A DNA stretch of 64,000 nt from Amycolatopsis japonica (GTDB lineage Bacteria > Actinomycetota > Actinomycetes > Mycobacteriales > Pseudonocardiaceae): NCBI RefSeq assembly GCF_000732925.1, contig NZ_CP008953.1, positions 6,882,001 to 6,946,000 of the forward strand, written 5' to 3'. Positions 61,142 through 64,000 of this stretch are shown here, in pieces. The notes under the pieces are model-generated. The model saw only the letters and a list, made by a program, of their open reading frames with translations. It was not told the DNA's origin and did no database searches. A program made the translations under genes and the position numbers. Numbering within the stretch: position 1 is the first letter of the stretch; each line of letters starts with the position of its first letter.

Positions 61142-62935
61142 TTACAGTCGAGTCGGGATCAACGGCTGGTCCAGAACGATCACGCGTTTGGGGTCGTCCC
61201 ACATTACCACCAGATCGTGAGCCAGAGAATTCTTGAACGGTACCGCCATACCGGAATTCGCCAGCTTGCGACGATCCGGAAGTTCGTTGAATCCGCTCTC
61301 CGCGGCCAATACCCAGTCGAGCAACTCGCGCAGGGTCTCCGGCTCGGCGTCCGGATGCCAGAGCACGACCGGAAGGCCACTGCGGAGCGCGCTCGTCAGT
61401 TCGTCCGGCGAGCCGTCCGGTTTCGCTTGGGGCGAAGGGGGTTTCGCCAATACCAGACCGACCCAGTGCTCGTCGCTCAGTATGGCGTCGATCGGGTGAT
61501 CCCCGACCTCCGGGCGACCGGAATAGTGCAGCCGGTCGGCGGCCGGGTCCTTCACCATCGAATCCCAGCGAACATGCCATGCGCGATGCCAATGCCTCGC
61601 CCGCATCCTCTCCAAAGAGCGTATTCCGAGACGGTACCCGTAGCGCAACGGCTGTGGTTGACCGGTCTCATGCTCCTTCGCCCACCGCTGCACCGGCAAA
61701 TTGATCAACGTCCTCGGCAGGAGGAATTCCACCGACGCGGACATGCTCTGACCGGACCAGACACCCTCGGTCTCCAGGATGACGTCATCGACCCTGAGCT
61801 CGACTTCTTCGATTCCGATTTCACGCACGCCGCCGAGCGACGGCGGCCAGACCTCCGGGTCGTCCTGTCTCCAAAACGCGAGTGTGCACCGCGTCGGATC
61901 AGCGGAAACCGGTTCGAGCATGATCATCAAATGCAGATGGGGTCGGTCCGGAATCGGTGACCTGGTCAGCCGCTGATGCCCGAGCGCCGGGGCGAGCCGC
62001 AGGGACCGGGCCTGATTCGCCAGCCAGCCCTCGATCATCGCGTCCGGTTCGCCTCCCGCGTTTTCGGCCAGCAGCCCGAGAAAGGTGAGCGCGGGCGGGA
62101 TCCCGTCCGGTCCCGCGTTGAAGTCCGTGAGCAGCTGAAAGGCTTCCCACGCGTCGGCGATGCCGTCCAGCCGCGGCGGCCGGACCGCGGGGCCGAGCGC
62201 ACGGCTCACCATGATCGCCAGATTCGGGATTCTCATTCCGGTCAGATGGCGACGCAGGCCCACCAGATCCTTGCGGGGGACCAACTCCAGAACGGGACCG
62301 GCCAGGTCGGCCGGAAAGAGTTCTTCGGCGCGCACCACCACCGAATCCGCGATGACTTCCCCGTGCAGCCGTAAATAAGCCATTCCGGTGAACGTCTTCA
62401 CTGAAACAGGTAGCGGACGGTACAACTCGGGCAACAAGCCCGGGTCCTTCTCGATGACGTCCGCGAAGAAACGCTCCGATGAGATGAAGGCGATCATCCG
62501 ATCGGATTCGGCGAAGGCCTCCTTCACCGGTTGTGCGTCGAGAATGCGGAAAGCGATATCGACCGCGTCCCCGACCCAGCCGTTGTCGTCGCCGATCACT
62601 TCGCCGGCGTTGAGGCTCACCCTCAGCCGCATCTGCGCCTGCGGTGTCCGCGTGTGGTTGTACCGGCGGAGGGCGACACCGAGCCGGTCCGGCAGCAGGT
62701 CCGCGACCAGGCTTTTGGTCGTTCCCGGCGGAAGCAGGATCAAGACGCCGTCACCGCGGTCCTCGTGCGCGCACGAATCGAAGTCGATACCGCTTTCGGC
62801 GAACGCGATCTTCAAGACCTCGTACATGCCCTGGTGCACGGCGAGCCGGTCGAGACGGTTGCGGTCCGGCGCGGTGAACCCCACGACGTCCACCACGACG
62901 ATCGTGCGGTCGAGAGCCCGCGTCGGTCGCGCCAC
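61142..62935 (-). CDS. VMAP-like protein with nucleotidyl-cyclase-like domain
   Basis: A 597-residue protein. The N-terminal 180 residues resemble class III nucleotidyl cyclases: VVVDVVGFT (metal Asp16) and HEDRGDGVLILLP (Asp62) are both intact, while the later VGDAVDIAFR has Asp where active cyclases usually have Asn. The middle part is helical. The C-terminal 200 residues (RARHWHRAWHVRWDSM, WVGLVLAKPP, ALRSGLPVVLWHPDAEP) fit the VMAP C-terminal domain (vWA-MoxR-associated). I prefer GTG at 62935, five bases after GGAGGGGG; a TTG at 63019 is possible. First gene of the operon with MoxR and fxsT. Confidence 0.8.
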   Translation of the reverse strand: MARPTRALDRTIVVVDVVGFTAPDRNRLDRLAVHQGMYEVLKIAFAESGIDFDSCAHEDRGDGVLILLPPGTTKSLVADLLPDRLGVALRRYNHTRTPQAQMRLRVSLNAGEVIGDDNGWVGDAVDIAFRILDAQPVKEAFAESDRMIAFISSERFFADVIEKDPGLLPELYRPLPVSVKTFTGMAYLRLHGEVIADSVVVRAEELFPADLAGPVLELVPRKDLVGLRRHLTGMRIPNLAIMVSRALGPAVRPPRLDGIADAWEAFQLLTDFNAGPDGIPPALTFLGLLAENAGGEPDAMIEGWLANQARSLRLAPALGHQRLTRSPIPDRPHLHLMIMLEPVSADPTRCTLAFWRQDDPEVWPPSLGGVREIGIEEVELRVDDVILETEGVWSGQSMSASVEFLLPRTLINLPVQRWAKEHETGQPQPLRYGYRLGIRSLERMRARHWHRAWHVRWDSMVKDPAADRLHYSGRPEVGDHPIDAILSDEHWVGLVLAKPPSPQAKPDGSPDELTSALRSGLPVVLWHPDAEPETLRELLDWVLAAESGFNELPDRRKLANSGMAVPFKNSLAHDLVVMWDDPKRVIVLDQPLIPTRL

Positions 62936-63013
62936 TGGCCCCCTCCCAAGGTCCACGGCGCCGACCCACGGCGCCGACCGCCACATTATCGCGCCGATCG
63001 GCCCGGGGTTGAG

Positions 63014-63025
63014 TGTCAATTGACA
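63014..63025. promoter_or_regulatory. Palindrome upstream of the VMAP operon
   Basis: TGTCAATTGACA, a perfect 12-base palindrome about 80 bases upstream of the chosen VMAP start. It contains TTGACA on the minus strand, so it may be an operator overlapping a -35 box, but no -10 at normal spacing is obvious. Confidence 0.4.
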
Positions 63026-63103
63026 AATAGGAGGCTGCGGTTCGGTGTTAACGCTCGTGAGCGGTGAGGACGGTGGGAACCATCCTCACCACTCACGAGG
63101 GGG

Positions 63104-63832
63104 TCAGACTCCGGCGACCTGCTGGATCCAGCTGCGGTAGCGGGTGATGTTGGTGTAGGCGGTGTTGTTCGACCGGTCGCTGGTCGAGGCGACGCCGACC
63201 TGGCGGCCACCGGAGAACATCGGGCCGCCCGAGTCACCGCCGGCGGTGATGCCGTCGACGCGGTTCGCGCAGACCGCGACCCCGCCGTTGTAGTCGCTGC
63301 AGCTGACCGAGTTGACCCGGACGGTGGCGACCTTCAGGTAGCGGGACTGGCAGTTGATCTCCGAACCGCACTGACTCGTCGCGCCCCAGCCGTAGACCTG
63401 GACGTTCTGCCCGACGGCGACATTGCTCGTGGTGCCGAGCGGCGAGTAGGTGGCGTTGACCGAACTGGTCAGCCGCACGATGGCGAGGTCCGCGCCCGAG
63501 TGGCGGGTGATGCTCGCCGCGGTGGCCATGGTGCCGCCGCTCTGCTGGTCGAGGCTGCCGATGCGGAACGTGTAGCTGCCGCTGCTCGCGACGCAGTGCT
63601 TGGCGGTGAGGATGTACTGCGGCGCGATGATCGTGGCGGTGCAGTTCTGCTGGCCGTTCACGAACAGCCGGGCCGCCCAGGGAGCGTTCTGCGCGTACTG
63701 ACCACCGATGATCATCGGCTGCACGCCCGAGGGTTCGGCGGCGGTCGCGGCGGGGGCGGTCGAGCCGAGCAGCGCCATGAAGGCGGTGCCGGCGAGCAGG
63801 ACAAGAGAGCGCAGTCGCATGTTCCGACTCAT
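63104..63832 (-). CDS. Secreted trypsin-like serine protease
   Basis: A 242-residue S1A protease. The signal peptide is about 31 residues (LRSLVLLAGTAFMALLGSTAPAATA), a short propeptide follows, and the mature enzyme starts IIGGQYAQNAPW. The catalytic triad is visible: His in LTAKHC, Asp in DLAIVRL and Ser in GGDSGGPMF. Cysteine pairs fit actinomycete trypsins (SAPWA type). Substrate specificity is probably trypsin-like but I cannot fix the S1 residue. It lies 169 bases upstream of the VMAP operon on the same strand and is probably independent of it. Confidence 0.92.
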   Translation of the reverse strand: MSRNMRLRSLVLLAGTAFMALLGSTAPAATAAEPSGVQPMIIGGQYAQNAPWAARLFVNGQQNCTATIIAPQYILTAKHCVASSGSYTFRIGSLDQQSGGTMATAASITRHSGADLAIVRLTSSVNATYSPLGTTSNVAVGQNVQVYGWGATSQCGSEINCQSRYLKVATVRVNSVSCSDYNGGVAVCANRVDGITAGGDSGGPMFSGGRQVGVASTSDRSNNTAYTNITRYRSWIQQVAGV

Positions 63833-64000
63833 TTCTGCGGCGGGGATCCGGCCGCTTCAGTGGGGACGAACGCGCTGATTCTGTGTCGTGCCAAGGGAAG
63901 CCGGAAACCGACGAAAGTTCGCGTGGGCTACCTATTTATTTCGAGGGCCCGGGCGAAGATCATTAGGTAGTCACTCGCGTAGCAGGCGCCAAGCGGTGAG

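Noticed and set aside
63104..63832. Trypsin-like protease as an effector of the VMAP system
   Set aside because: Trypsin domains occur in VMAP systems, but this one has a signal peptide, is monocistronic-looking and is 169 bases away.
1..64000. tRNA, rRNA, riboswitch or prophage
   Set aside because: No cloverleaf, rRNA core sequence, phage structural gene or integrase was recognised on either strand by reading; no covariance search was possible.

Overview
The DNA is very GC-rich with dense high-GC third-position coding, GTG/TTG starts, and actinomycete families throughout (LAL and BTAD regulators, Fxs-type proteins, HExxH peptide hydroxylase, type I PKS). With a complete vanHAX glycopeptide-resistance operon, the best fit is a filamentous actinomycete of the Pseudonocardiaceae, most likely an Amycolatopsis. 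This is inference from gene content; no rRNA or other species marker is present.

Layout. 1-728 holds no convincing gene. 786-3463 (minus) is vanH-vanA-vanX, ending in a strong hairpin; no vanRS pair is in the window. 3585-8570 holds a TetR/hydrolase pair with twin operators, a small membrane protein, a cluster of palindromic repeats, an unrecognised 450-aa protein and a PerM-type permease. 8579-19658 is an envelope/regulatory block: two paralogous LAL-LuxR ATPase regulators flank DUF7144, DUF1269 and small membrane proteins, followed by a potassium channel, an MFS exporter and a GH15 enzyme. 19677-33379 carries AraC plus a secreted Asp-box/ricin protein, other secreted proteins, an HSL esterase, a flavin reductase/PPOX pair with a TetR, an SDR with a composite regulator, a secreted M15-like zinc peptidase, an HTH-TM-NBR1-Ig protein and a PEBP protein. 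33412-48477 looks secondary-metabolism related: BTAD/AfsR-type regulator, drug ABC exporter, P450, secreted hydrolase, a one-extension-module PKS (CAL-ACP-KS-AT-DH-KR-ACP), an EamA exporter and a MarR regulator. 48490-52678 has a DUF4232 lipoprotein, a Tat-exported phospholipase C with a discoidin-like domain, and a membrane protein.

The most interesting region is 52809-62935. On the plus strand a Crp/Fnr-type regulator, an FxsA-like 65-aa putative peptide precursor and a 604-aa HExxH-type peptide beta-hydroxylase lie together. They converge, with one base between stop codons, on a minus-strand operon encoding a VMAP-type protein with a nucleotidyl-cyclase-like domain, a MoxR AAA+ ATPase and a 1458-aa vWA/NB-ARC/TPR protein (FxsT type). 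This looks like a VMAP-MoxR-vWA conflict-type ternary system joined to a modified-peptide (RiPP-like) module, lacking the radical-SAM FxsB usually expected in Fxs systems.

Intergenic regions contain at least three families of dispersed palindromic repeats, several well-formed inverted-repeat operators next to TetR/MarR genes, and several starts with a -10-like hexamer 6-8 bases upstream and no clear ribosome-binding site, suggesting leaderless transcripts.
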